NCBI GenBank assembly: GCA_030549335.1
Contig: CM060190.1
Span: 49,932,999-49,996,998 of the forward strand
Reading direction: 5' to 3'
DNA: 64,000 nt
DNA from: Pontederia crassipes
Taxonomy: Eukaryota; Streptophyta; Magnoliopsida; Commelinales; Pontederiaceae
This document shows, piece by piece, positions 36,001-48,060 of the stretch; within the stretch, counting starts at the first letter, position 1, and the number at the start of each line of letters is the position of its first letter. Both the position numbers and the translations under genes were made by a program. The notes under the pieces were generated by a model that worked only from the letters and a program-made list of their open reading frames with translations, was not told the origin of the DNA and searched no databases.

Positions 36001-37509
36001 ACAAATTGAGAGGCTTGAACAGCAACTGTCAAAACAAAGTTGTATAAAACAATAAGAAATAGGTAGTAACTGGACTGAGATTAGTCCTGTGATCCAAAAT
36101 CGAAGAAGAACCTGAGGAAATAAGAAGTACATGGAAAACTATGCAGTTCCACGCTTCCATGTTTTCTCTAATAACACGTCAATGTGAATTGTCTGAATAG
36201 AGCACAAACTTTGGAGCAGTCACTTCCAAACTATATGGAGAACGGCTTGATAACCCTAAACAAGTTACCCGCAACAAAGCACACTGTTCCAACCAGGACA
36301 ATGGCATCAATTTTAAATAGTAACTTATATTACAGAAAAACGATAAAGATAAACGATAGGTGAATAAAAGTTGGAAGCTCAGCACTATTCCCAACCAGGA
36401 CAACAGTATGTTGATCCTCGAAAAATTATTCCACAAAGCATATCCTAAGTTTTTTTTAGAGAGCATATCCTAAGTTATTCATTAATTCATAAAGTAAATG
36501 AAATCCTAAAGAACTTACATGAAACAATCGGCTTACTTAGTGCAATCTTGCGTTATGGGCTATGGCATGTTAAATACCTTGATTTGTTTGGGAAGGCATA
36601 GAATAAATAATAGTGTTGAAAGATTTGCGCAGTGGAGCAGGTTGATAGCAAGCGAAAGTGTATGCATTACTACTAGCATAGGATAATAAATTGCATCGTA
36701 AAGAAAAAAAAGGAACATATTATAGTAGAAGCATGAGAAAACATTGATAATTATATCAACAATCTGGTAACTGCACTCGAAATTAAACTTGGATCAGAAG
36801 TAGGAAAGGGCATCTGCTGAATGATTGAGCTTCCACATAACTCATGAATCGAAATCACAAGTAATAAATTTCAAGTGAGAAAAAGAACAGAAGAAGAAGA
36901 AAGTACCTCTGAGTCATCCCCAGCGATAGTGTTCCACATCTCCTGAATTTCCTCGTCATCTCCCTTACCCTTCACCCCACCGCCGTACCCCTTCGACCCT
37001 CCTTTTCCAGACGACAATGTCCGGTCTCCTTTTGATCCCGCTGCCGACTTCCTCTTCTCGTTCTTCCAGCTCTCTCCCTTTCCCCCCTTGAAGGACGCTG
37101 CCGCTTGTGGGATCGCCTTCAGCTTCTTCTTCGACGAAGCAGGCTGCTCATCGTCCTCCCAGTCATTCAACCCCTCGTCCCCGAACTCCGCCGCCGGGGA
37201 GCTCTCCCTGGCTCCCTTCTTCACAAGTCGTTTCCGCGGCTTGCCACCCTTGCCCTCGGAAGCCGTCCCTAGTACCGGCGTCGGAGACCGGTCCCGCCGC
37301 CAGTCTCCCTCATATTCGAGGTCGTCGTCGACGGGGAACGCCGGCTCTGGCAACGCCTCGGGATCGGAATGATGGTCCGGATCCATCAGGGGCTCGCCGT
37401 CCTCGTCCAAGTACCTGCAGGGAGATCGATCAAAACCCTAAACTAGGAACAGTAGAAAAGATCATAAAAGAGTTGATCGGAGAACGCACGGATCGTTCTC
37501 GTAGTCCAT
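33016..37509 (-). CDS. IWS1: IWS1/SPN1 transcription elongation factor
   Basis: IWS1 binds the elongating RNA polymerase II complex with SPT6; in plants it also works with BES1 in brassinosteroid-regulated transcription (family knowledge). Eleven exons: 37490-37509, 36907-37414, 35852-35968, 35364-35584, 35103-35232, 34892-34954, 34706-34783, 34490-34581, 34314-34373, 33897-34047, 33016-33114. All borders are GT-AG and the phases agree, giving 1539 nt or 512 residues, near the Arabidopsis length of about 500. The N-terminal 210 residues are acidic and low-complexity with KPRKRLVKKG and the signature VRTVDDDNFIDDTGV. The TFIIS N-terminal (LW-type) domain covers about 260-375, including KPAINKLRKLPMLVDVL and KKMLQQEFLDHGILTVLKNW. 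The C-terminus has HASRPEASPLDFVVRPQSK and ends VEGRGMVKYL. The first exon encodes only MDYENDP; the next opens YLDEDGEPLMD. Confidence 0.96.
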
Positions 37510-37674
37510 GGCGGAGGAGGGAAGAGATGGAATGATGGTGAATCGGTTCGATCGATGAGAAGGAACGAACTCAAGAAATCCTCCTCGAGCAGCGCGGGTT
37601 TATTACAAATAATTTTCTTTTTTTAACTTTATCTTTTTATTTTGCTCCTCATATTATTTTTTAAATTCTATTTT

Positions 37675-38151
37675 AAATTATTTACGTAAACTTCCTATAA
37701 ATTATTATAATTTTTCGCATCTCATCCCAAATTATAATTTTTTTATTTCTAAATCATCACGATTTTTTTAGTCTACTTCTTCCGTCTACTATTTTTACTT
37801 TTTTATTTATAAAAAAACTAAATTATCCTTTCATACTCTAGAAAAATATGAAATAATAAACATAAAAAATAAAAAATTATTAGAAGGATTAAAGTGGTAA
37901 AAAAATTATTTATGAAAATGACTAAATTATTCTCTTCCATTTTTTTCTTTTTTATATTTATTATTTAATATGTTATGAAGGGAGGGCTAATTTAATTTTT
38001 TCATAAAAGAGAAAAATTAAAAGGAACGAAAAATATAATAGAAATAGACGAAAAGATTAAATCGGAAGAATCGTGATAGTTTAGGAATAAAAAAATAAAT
38101 TTATAGTTTGAGATTTATGCGAAAAATCGTAATGATTTATAAAAATAATCC
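37675..38151. mobile_element. foldback MULE-type MITE in the IWS1 5' flank
   Basis: Left arm AATTATTTACGTAAACTTCC and TTATAATTTTTCGCATCTC pair with right-arm sequence reading GATTATTTTTATAAATCAT and TTACGATTTTTCGCATAAA in reverse complement. The 9-bp TSD TTCTATTTT is perfect (37666-37674 and 38152-38160). Interior inverted repeats extend to the centre. The element begins 166 bp upstream of the IWS1 start codon, so it sits at or just beyond the core promoter. Related to the element at 32166-32558 but more diverged. Confidence 0.8.
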
Positions 38152-38160
38152 TTCTATTTT

Positions 38161-41088
38161 TTTATCTAGTTTTATCAAAGTGACTCATCAATCAAATTAA
38201 TAAAAACTAATATTTCTTCAAAAGTTTTTTGCGGTAAGTGTGCATGTCTAGATATGGAAAAGAAATGGTACTTGCACTCAAACATGAGCCAACGTTTTTT
38301 TCATTTGACTCAAGGGTAGCGTTTCTAAAGTATAATTGTAATTTTTTTGAGTTTCACATAAATAATTAAATTAATAGATTAATTCAAAGTATATTTATAT
38401 AGTAAAAAGTAATAATAAAAAATTAAAAATTAATGTGACATAAAAAATTTTATGATAGATTAATTTTAATGAGTGTTTGAATAAAATATAATAATTTTAT
38501 ATATAATATATTTTATTAATTAATAAATATTGAGTATAAATTCTTTTTTGTTAAAAAATATATTATTTAAATATAATAATTTATAAAATTATATTTAATT
38601 TTTTTGTTCAAAATGACAAATAATAAGAAATATTAAATAACTTCTTTTTATAATAATATATTATATTTAATTAATATGATATTTTGTATGAGAAAGGTGT
38701 GAGAGAGAAAATTCTAAAAAAAATGTTTGACAAAAAATAGAAATGTCGCGTAAAATTTGAAAAAAAAAATGTGAACAGTGCTCTATGGCTGAATCAATTG
38801 GTTCCACAATTGAACCAAGATTGCTCGGCACAATTAGTCAGTGGCTCGTTGAGAGCTAGTAGCTCCCAAATTCAATTAAAGAAATATCATTTTACTCTTT
38901 TATTCTAACTCCGAACTCATAGAAGTATAAAAAAATGTACATATTTGATCCTAAAGGCTCTATGTTTAGGTCCAAGGCCTTGCATTTAGGATTCTCCCTA
39001 AGCACTTAACTCGTCTTGATAATTTTCATTCAAATACTCATTGTTTATCTCTTTTGAAATATCTCTTTTCCAATTTCTTTAAGATCTTTTGACGCATAGT
39101 CCTTTTAATTCTTGCAGCATGATTGACTTTCCTCGTTATGTTCTTGATTAACATGTTTGGTTTTCCTCATTGTGTTACTTGATTGGAAGAATTTTTGTAT
39201 ATGATCTTGTAGGTATGTACAGTTCAATCTTGTGTGGTTACTTAAAATTGTATCATCATAATGTAGATAAAATTTTTTTTATGCAATGTAGATAAATGAT
39301 CGTGAGCTTTAAGATAAGGTACTCATATAGATGTGTGTACTATGTAGGTTATGAACATTTCAAAAAGTCTCACAACAAGTACAAAATTATACATAATTTA
39401 TGCAAAGTTATGATAATAATCAATTGATTTTGTGATAACATTTTTCGAAAGGTTATAAAAATAAGATCACAATGTTAGACACATCAACTTAAAAAGAACA
39501 CCTAAACATACAATTTTATTCGAAAGGGAATTATTATTACTGTAGCTTGAGATGCTATCGAATTCACATAAAAAAATCAATTTAATGATGCTAAGATAAG
39601 GTACCTAGTTAAATAAACTTAGTGACAAATAAGAAAGGCAAATAAAAAATAAGATATTAGAAGTAATTGACCTATTAAGTTTGAGGAGTTATTGAGGAGT
39701 TAAGCAATAAAGATGAGTGTAGAAAGTTAAGGAGTACAAAATTCTAATTCAAAGGAAGTTAAATCTATTAACTAATTTGACAATAAAATGAACGGAAGAA
39801 AATAATAGAAGGAATCAATCGGATTAACAACAAGAAATAGTTTTCGATTGTTGGTATTCAAATAAAAGATAAATTTGTTTGAAGAAATGTGCCTAATACA
39901 ATGGAACAAAATATTACTCCTAACTTTTTAAATATAAAATTATGACATTGCTTTCTCTCGTTATGCTAATCTCTTAGTATAAGGACCTAAACCATAAGTT
40001 AATTATAATCATGAATTGTAATCAGTAAAATTCTTTTTCTTATTGAATTTGGCGCCTAAAACTTCCTTCTTGTACCTCTCAATTGCAGGAAGGTACAACC
40101 AACTCATTCAACATGGATGATGTAATCAATGTGTAGATCCCCTCTCAGTTTACTATAGGGCTCATCATATCATTCAATTAATTATGAATTACGACTAAAC
40201 CTTTGAATCATCACCATAATCTCCACTCAATTAATTATGAGAGGCTCTACATGGATTAAACAATAATATAAATATGATTTCCAATTAAACTTGAGTGCTT
40301 AAACTCACCTCACTCTCCCTTTATATTTCAAGACATATGTGACATTAACAATCTACTTCTCTACTCATAGCATATATCCCAAAAAAATAAAACCCCTTGA
40401 TCTAATCTTTTTGTTGGTAGCCTCCATCTCAGGATTCATCCACCGTAGAAAATTATCTTTAAGACACAATTCAAATGAATGATTTAGAGCCCGTTAGGAA
40501 AGGTGGACGCCAATGAAAAAGACACAAATATGACATAAAACAATAAATAAAAACACTTGAGATGCAATTCTCAACATGAAGTAAAATTAAATTAAGCCTC
40601 AATAAAATAGAAAATAATTTAGGAACTTGTGTTACGATTGTGAAATAGGAATTGATACATAATAATATAAATTGAGCATTAAAGAGATAAAAAATAATTT
40701 ATTAAATACATTCCAAATGATCATAACTATATGCACATAAATAATTCATTATCATGACACTATTAGAAAATTATAGAATAAAGTGGACCATATCATGAGC
40801 ATAAATAAACTTACTTAGAGATTTTCATGAATCAATATACTAATGAGCTATGGATAAAAAAAGAATATTACATCATCAATATTTACCTAGATATTTTTAC
40901 TTGATTATCATGCATTGCTATATTTAACCAGAAGTTAATTATTATTTTTCACTTCTTAATTTCCATCAATTGTCATGGATGGAATATAGAGGAGCTATGC
41001 ATACAAAGAGAAGTTTTGGAAAAAAAGTTCTATCAACATGGTTTATCAGCCATCTTCGTTTAGATGGAAGTGTTCATTCCCCCTTCAT
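38161..41088. other. intergenic, AT-rich, no gene seen
   Basis: Nearly 3 kb without a credible ORF. At 38455-38490 GAGTGTTTGAATAAAA resembles an end sequence also present in inverted form near 14545, suggesting AT-rich MITE debris. Nothing else is recognisable. Confidence 0.55.
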
Positions 41089-42055
41089 TTAGGGGCCGTT
41101 TGGCAACTGAACCATAGGTTTTACAAAGTTCTCGTGAATAGTTGATTTAACAGATTAGTTCTAATTGTGTTTGGATGTAAAGAAGGACCGGAACAAAGCG
41201 ATTGGATTGATAAGTTCTGGGCCGTGTTTGGGGAACCAGAGGTGAATCGTCCGTGCAAATTACCAGAACACCCTTCGCCCTATATCAGACCTTTGTTTGG
41301 CAAGTTGGCGGGGTCATGTGACCTGCTGGGGTTGCTCGCCTGTGTACTGATGATCCAGTGCTCGGTGCTCGGTGCTGGCGGTGCTCGATGCTCGGTGCAT
41401 GGCCGACGGACAATCCGGTAACTGGCATAGACGTCGTCCGATCACCGAGGCCTACGCGACGGCATGGACTAGTGGATGTAGATGCCGAACGAGATTAGAT
41501 AAACTTGAAACCCTACTGGTCCGCTTCGATTCGCCTCCTAAAACTCGTGTTGTTCTCTCGATCATCAACCCGACAACTACGTTGTCGTCGGCGGTGACCT
41601 ACAACTCGATTCGGGATCTAGCTAAGGTAACCCTAGCCCCAACTCGAAACCTAATCATTCCCGCATAGATCTACGTCTTGCTTGTCGTACCTTAAGTTTG
41701 GATTCGTCGGTGTTTTCTCTTCCCCACAGGCTTTCCATCCACATGGCGCCCCTATTTCCTCGTCGGAGAGCTGGTCAGGGAACTGTATTCCGTTGATAGC
41801 GGGCACTTCATCTGTGACAAGGGACTCGATCACTCGCGATCTTCGATTTGCGACTACTAATCTGTAGCCCTAGGTCCCTTCCTGTTCTCTCTTATCTGCG
41901 ACACTTATCAGGTAAGAAGCCTGGATCGAATGTTTATAGATTCCATCATAAGTTTATAGATTCTGTAATTGAATTGTGGTGTGTGCTGGTATGTACAATG
42001 TCGATTCAACAATTCAATTTCATATTACAATGTGATTTGCTATTCATTGTAGGAT

Positions 42056-42277
42056 ATGAAGCGACCGACTGTTGTTCCCCGCGGATCAAAATTCTACGTC
42101 GTCTATGAAGGACGCAAACCAGGCATATATGAGTCATGGGAGGAATGTGCATCACAGGTGAAAGGTTACAGTTATTGTGCATATAGGAAGTTCGAATCAT
42201 ACGATGATGCATCTGCCTCTTACGATAGATATGTCAACAGCCGCAAAAATGATCCAATTTGTCCTAAAGTTGTCTAA
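42056..42277 (+). CDS. RNase H1 N-terminal (hybrid-binding, viroplasmin-type) domain protein carried in the Harbinger element
   Basis: A 73-residue protein consisting mostly of one domain: KFYVVYEGRKPGIYESWEEC then QVKGYSYCAYRKFESYDDA. This matches the small RNA/DNA-hybrid and dsRNA-binding fold found at the N-terminus of eukaryotic RNase H1 and in caulimovirus viroplasmin (the Cauli_VI family). The aromatic, GR.PGIY and SW.EC positions are all kept, and no RNase H catalytic domain follows. A typical intron lies just upstream (CAG|GTAAG at 41911/41912 to TTGTAG at 42052), so a spliced 5' leader from about 41400 is likely. After the stop, another frame stays open to about 42468 and ends in a hydrophobic segment (see findings). 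Its role in the transposon is unknown; it could be captured cargo or an accessory gene. Confidence 0.75.
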   Translation: MKRPTVVPRGSKFYVVYEGRKPGIYESWEECASQVKGYSYCAYRKFESYDDASASYDRYVNSRKNDPICPKVV

Positions 42278-43918
42278 TTTGTGCTGAACTTCACCCGGTG
42301 GAAGATGAAGTTGTTTCCCCTATTGCAGTTGGGGCTAGAGTGGAAGTGAAACTCGAAGCATTGTGTGGATGCAAGAGTCCTAGGACCAATATGATGTCAA
42401 TAGTGGTGTGTGCATTTGTATGCTTTGTGCTTGGAATGTTATGTCGAAAGTGTTGTTCTGAATATTGAACCGACTGGAATGTTAATGTGGTACTTTAAGT
42501 TTGTGTTACTAAGTTTGTGTTACTTTAAGTGTTGTTTCGAACATGTTAATGTGTTAAATTAAGTTTGTGGTACTTTTGCTTTTCATCATATATAGGGCTT
42601 TGGAGGATGAAAGGCATATACAGGGCTAAATTCAATTTTATCTTTTGTGTGGTGTAGGGCTATCATTCTATCAACAATCAAGATGGCTGCATTCTAGATT
42701 TGATTATGACAATAACAAAAAAAAAAAGGAGATCCGTGACATCTGAAAATAAAAATATTGTATGTCATGCATGCCATTTGAATTACGATATTATTGCAAA
42801 CGTAATTAAAAAAAAGATATAACAAGTGACATGGATTCCAAATCAGAAGCTTTGTATTGCTCTAACTTGTCGGTTCAGTCACTCAGTTGCCGAATTGGAT
42901 GGAGAATTATCGAAAAAGAAGTTCTATATATAATTATGTAGCAGTTTTCATGATAATCAATGCCTTGCAATTATTTGTTGTAACAGATCCTCCACTTGAT
43001 GTAGGAGGAAGGATACGAATATTGGAGATGAATCAATTTAATTGAGGTCAACGAAAGAAATGAGTAGTTATATCAACCTTACTTTTTTTTCTATTTAGGT
43101 CAGACTTTTTGTACATGGGCAGAAAGATTAACCTGCACTAATTTGATCATTCTCTGGATGACATAAGGCACTTATCGTGCCCCACGTGTGCAAGCAAATT
43201 AAAGGGCACAAAAGGCGTCAATTTGAAAGAGATTGCATAAGAACACATAAAAGTTTATGACATTAATTGTTTAATGTGCTACCTTTTCGAACCGTGAAGT
43301 AATATTATTAGAATGAATCCAGAGATGGGTTAGAATTCAAGGCGTTCTCAATAATTTCGTTAACCATTCACGTTTGAGTATGAACTTGACTCATGCAATT
43401 CAGTTGTCGACTCATGCAATACAGTGTTCGACAGGTGCATAACATGGAAAAGTAAAATACACAACTAATGAATTCACATTCATAATAGACCACATAATAT
43501 GTGTGCTTCATCTTAATAAAAAATCAACATATCATATATTTCTGGTACATGCCGCACACAGACACATTCATCAATTGGAAAACATAAATCCGCACACAGA
43601 CACATTCATTTTAACTAAATCCGCACATTCAATTAGGTGCTTTGCCGGAACCCAACATTGAGGGTAATTATACATCTTATTCAAACCAAAGAAATCTTCA
43701 TAGGAAATTTTCATCCAATGAGGTCGCGTACATCGAATCGGACTTAGATCACATATGCATCCTCAATTATGCACCTGACAAAGAAAACAAATTTCAGAGT
43801 ATTACAAGTCACATATAAAAGAAATCAACATGAAAAGCGAGTAATGCATGCAATAAGTATTCGTGGAAACACCAAGAACAACAACTTCGTGCCTCACCAT
43901 GGCTGAGAAGATTTCAAT

Positions 43919-45276
43919 CTAACGACCAGTAGTTATCATCCCAGCTATGAGGTCACGTAGCTGTTCTCCTCGAATCCTTTCATCTCGACCAGCGTCGATG
44001 CATGGAACCCTATCGTTAGGACGACGGTCAGCAAGCTCCGGGACCAACCTCATGGTAAAGTACTTGTTCGCCCCTTGGAAACGCCTAATGAAATTATGTA
44101 TTACGCAGCAGGCTAGAACAAAAAGGCATTGCCGCTTGAATGGATGTCTAATTGGCAGATTTAGTATTTGGAAACGAGCTTTCAGAATTCCAAAAGTTTT
44201 CTCGACACAATTTCGTAGTTGTGCGTGGCGATGATTGTACATATATCTAGGATCGTGATACCTGCTAGCTGGTGTGCGCTCATTGAATGTTCCCAAATGG
44301 TATCGACTACCCCTGTAAGGTAACTTATCAGTGTTTGCGTAGCCTGAATCGATGAGGTAATACTTTCATGCATATTTATTAGTTACGAAAGAAGGCAAAA
44401 AAATATATATGAAATATGGGAATGACGATGACGAAGAGGAAAGCATGGATACAATTTCGAACATTTTACCTTGTGGTACAATGAAGTCCCCTTCCTCCAC
44501 ACACCATTTCAGGATCCTCATGTCCCCCGCGAAACCTTCCCATCCGGTACAGACATACAAGAAGGTGTTGTCGAATGAGACGGCAGCCATGACATTTTGC
44601 GATAGAAAGCCCTTCCGATTGAGAAAAGGAACTTGCTTGGCCTTCCTAATATGCGTCGGGATGTGTGTTCCGTCGATTGCACCTAAAGCATTCTACAATA
44701 AGAAGATTGGTTGAAAATACGAATTATGCGAGAAGAACAAACTCTAATTCAATACTGACCACAAAGTAAGGATAAAATCGTCTATCGTTGCGCAAACGGG
44801 GATGAGTATCGATATTCTCACTAGGCAATTGAATGAATTCCTCACTTAGAGCACATATGACTTTTAACACTATTGAAATGTTGAGATATCATATCGTCGG
44901 AGTGTTGGTATTCCTCTTGCAAGGCTCTATTGCCTTTAGCATGTCCTATTGCTGTCAAGAAGAAGGCGAGTTGCTCCCGCACACTCACCTGCCTCGTGTG
45001 TGTTAGGAGTCCTTTACCGACCAACATCTCCTCCAGCTTGAAGAACATTGAATTGTGCACCCTGAAGTTTTCGTAGCCTCGTGTCGGATGCCCCGCCAAC
45101 ATCTCATGAATCGCTTCATGTCCGCCGTAAGGCCGGGTCCTACACAACCTTTTTGGAATACCATCCGATTGTGGCTCTTCAATTGCTTCCTCTTCCAACA
45201 ATGCATCGACGACCAGTTGGTCGACGAGTTCTTCATCGAGTAACATTGACAATAGCTCGTCGTCGCTATCATCCAT
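43919..45276 (-). pseudogene. PIF/Harbinger transposase (DDE), probably frameshifted
   Basis: Segments in order on the minus strand: 45276-about 44866 (acidic N-terminus MDDSDDELL, then a helical domain ending QHSDDMISQHFNSV); about 44866-44761 in a shifted frame (ICALSEEFIQLPSE to RRFYPYFV); 44694-44470 after an acceptor (NALGAIDGTHIPTHIRKAKQ, then GWEGFAGDMRILKW); about 44370-43919 (YYLIDSGYANTDKLPYRG, then RNCVEKTFGILKARFQIL and the C-terminus). The catalytic residues are present: D in AIDGTH, D in AGDMRIL and E in NCVEKTFG. Two defects are apparent. About two bases are missing near 44868, breaking the frame, and no clean acceptor precedes the last segment (GCATGAAAG where GCAG would be expected). 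It was therefore recently functional, but this copy probably makes no full protein. Confidence 0.85.
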
Positions 45277-45556
45277 ATTATGTAAGACAAAATATTAAGA
45301 TATGAAAAAAGGAGTGAAAGGCAAAGGCAGGCATGGGGGCAAGGTAGACGTTGAAATATAATACTCATGATATAGGAAATTGGCAGTTTCACACAACTCG
45401 GCAACACAAGTTCAACCTAATAAAAGAAGAAACAAAGGGACATTAAGTAACACAAGAACCACGACAAGGTGACACTTAATAGTCTTACACAACATCCAAC
45501 ATAAGTAACACAATTTCATACACAACATACGACAAGACCCATGACTAGCAACTATC

Positions 45557-46949
45557 CTATGACTGGCAACTATCCCATGAAGTTCGCGTCGTAGTTCTGC
45601 ACATCTTCCACCTGTGGACTCCTCGGCCACGGTCGCGGGGAACAAATGGTCGAGATGGAGTGGCCATAGGAGGACAGTTGCTTCCGAGCATAGAAATATT
45701 GTGGTATTGCTGAACAAAAGATGATGCCATCGGTTGAAAAGGCTGATATGTGGTGGGTGTAGTAGAGAAGCCGTCGACGCCAAGATTTGGAGCTCCGGCT
45801 AGAGAAGGATATGCACTCGGCCCAGTGGGGTTTCTAGGGAGACCGCTGACCATGTTGAAATCAGATGTAGCCCTCGCTATCCATGCATGCAGGGCTGAGT
45901 CATCTTCGCACTGGTCGAATAGAAACTGCTTGTAAGCATTTAGTAGCGTCGTTGCACATGCAAGTCTAGTCTCACCTGAAATATTAGGAACACGTGATAG
46001 CTACTTTACCATGTAGGTCGAAGCATCCCGATTTCAGATTGTTGTTTATTCTCTTTACGATATGCAATACTCTTAATTATTTGTAACCTCTCCCTAGCGC
46101 TATCCGCGAGCTCCTCTATGTAGCCATCATCCTTCCCTTTTTTTCGAACGTGCATTGGATGGTGTTGACCCTGAACGGGTTCTCTTACCGGTGGACATAG
46201 TTTGTTGTGTTTGGGATGTGGGGGTATTCGTGGGTGGACTTTGACTCCCTTCAGATAATCCGATATTTTGTAATCCTTGATCCAGTGGGATGTTGTCCTG
46301 TTCTGGAGTCACGTAGGCTTCCTTGGTCATGTCTATGATGTCGTCGAAACTGCCTAATCCTTCTTGTAGTGAATTTCGGGAATGACATGCTCTTCTTCCA
46401 GTGACAATTGTATTTGCGAACAAGATGTCGAAGGAGTCGTAGTATGGGAACTTCTTATCCTTAATCCTAGCGAAGTCGTTGTTAGCCTGTTAAGACGAGG
46501 TGATGTTGTTAGTGGAAGACTTCATTGTTAAGGCTTATCATAAGGGTTTAACCTTTTCGGAAGGAACTCACCGCAATCACCTCATCCCACATTGATGGGT
46601 CCGGGGGCATAGGTGCGCTGTTCACGCCATCCCAGCCCCATCCGCTCTTGTTTACCAATGTTCGCATGAGTTTGTAATTTCTCCTTAAGACCTTCAAATG
46701 ATTCTTCAAGTGCACAAGTTCCATTCCCTTCCCCGTCATCTTGTTGAAATTCGTTCTCATCCGCATCCATGACTCGTTTGTGAACTTCCCATCTTGCATA
46801 TAACCATCCACATGTTCTTGCATCATCAAACCTACGAGAGTTGCTGACATGGCAGGGCTCCATGTGTCTAATCGGGGTGAGTGGTCCTGGCACCTCTTCA
46901 TTCTTCCCCTAATGGATGTCGCAACTATCTTGCCTTTGCCTTTATCCAT
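45557..46949 (-). pseudogene. PIF/Harbinger ORF1, Myb/SANT-like (trihelix-type) protein, frameshifted
   Basis: Exon 1 (46572-46949) encodes a Myb/SANT-like DNA-binding domain of the Myb_DNA-bind_3 type, with TWSPAMSATLVGLMMQE, WMRMRTNFNKMTGKG and LKNHLKVLRRNYKLM. A GT-AG intron joins it to exon 2 at 46486 (ANNDFARIKDKKFPYYDSFD). Exon 2 continues through a Ser/Thr/Gln-rich linker to a basic SNARSKKREG, where a run of seven T on the plus strand (46138-46144) appears to shift the frame. In the other frame the helical continuation KDDGYIEELADSARERLQII is clear. A last segment below 45964 includes ETRLACATTLLNAYKQFLF and a Pro-rich tail. ORF1 proteins of this type bind the transposon ends alongside the transposase. 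Exon ends after the frameshift are uncertain. Confidence 0.75.
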
Positions 46950-48060
46950 GGCGAGTAGGCAAGTCAGTTATGTTCTCTATGATCAGACAAGTACAATACG
47001 TATTCTTGGAGCTTACATTTATCAATGAAGTAAACCAATTTACACCCTCTAACAAATCCCAATTGGCTACGACAAGATGTATTAATGGTGAATGAATTAT
47101 CATCATAATATCACAAATGATTTTCGGATGCAAGATAACTTTGGCATATGTCGTATTGCAAATTTTTGGATCTATAATTAAAAGAAACTATCGCTGAGGT
47201 AGAGGACTAATAGGCATAGAAAGAAAGTTGACACAGAGACCGTAATCGTGAAGATAATTGGCAATTTATGGTCAGACATTTTGTAATATCTAATTGGTTG
47301 CATGAATATAATAAAACCTATCGAATAAAAAAAAGGGCACTTAAACCCTAACCGGCAAGCTATAAGAGGAACATTGCATTAGATTAATGTACATATTGTC
47401 CTCGGTGGGTGGCCGAGATGCAGGTTGGAGTCTTCGGTGGAATCGGTCCGGCGAGAGGGAAGATACTAGCAAGTTCAAACCACATTGATGTGTTAGAGGG
47501 GAAATCGAGTATAAGGGCAAAGAGAAAGAGGTTGTATTTCACATACCGCGCAAGAGATTCGAGGCGGCCGCGACGTCGAGGTCGGATCTGGTGGCAGATC
47601 GTCACACCGAAGCAACGAAGTCCTTCGCCGGTGATCGCCTAGCAGGTTGGGCAGCAAGATCAGAGTTCACGCCTACACAATCCCTTCGGCATAGGTTGTC
47701 GATGGAAGAGAAAGAAAAGCAGGAGGCCCGGTCACGAATCATCCTTCGCTGCGGACGGAAGTTTTCTCAACGGCGGAGCAAAGGCGGAAGTTAGGGCATC
47801 GAGCGGGGTAGTGCGGTGGAAAAAAATTACTTGTGTACGCGGCTGGTTCTTTCATTTTTTTGCACGACACTCAGTTCTACTGTTTCGGTGGAACAACGAG
47901 CTTGGAACCAGGTCACGTGCGCGCCTGATTCCAAGGTCGTCGTTCCAGTCGCGTTTGGGGAACCGGGTGGAACCAGGGGGCTGGTTCCATCCGGTTCCAT
48001 TACCCAAATGATCCCTTAGAGTGAAGGTGCACAATGAGAGTTCATAGGGGAGCCATTATT

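Larger units (their letters stand above)
41092..48015. mobile_element. PIF/Harbinger DNA transposon with three genes
   Basis: Terminal inverted repeats: left GGGGCCGTTTGGCAACTGAA, right (reverse complement) GGGATCATTTGGGTAATGGA. The TSD is TTA at 41089-41091 and 48016-48018, as usual for this superfamily. Length is 6924 bp and GC content is visibly higher than the flanks. It contains a transposase gene (about 43919-45276, minus), a Myb/SANT-like ORF1 gene (about 45557-46949, minus) and a small opposite-strand gene near the left end encoding a hybrid-binding domain (42056-42277, plus). The two minus-strand proteins are the standard pair for PIF/Harbinger elements; ORF1 and transposase act together in excision. 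Both seem frameshifted here. Confidence 0.9.

Noticed and set aside
47384..48034. Several ORFs in the right part of the Harbinger element
   Set aside because: Arg-rich frames in GC-rich DNA upstream of ORF1, with no domain; probably its 5' leader and the subterminal region.
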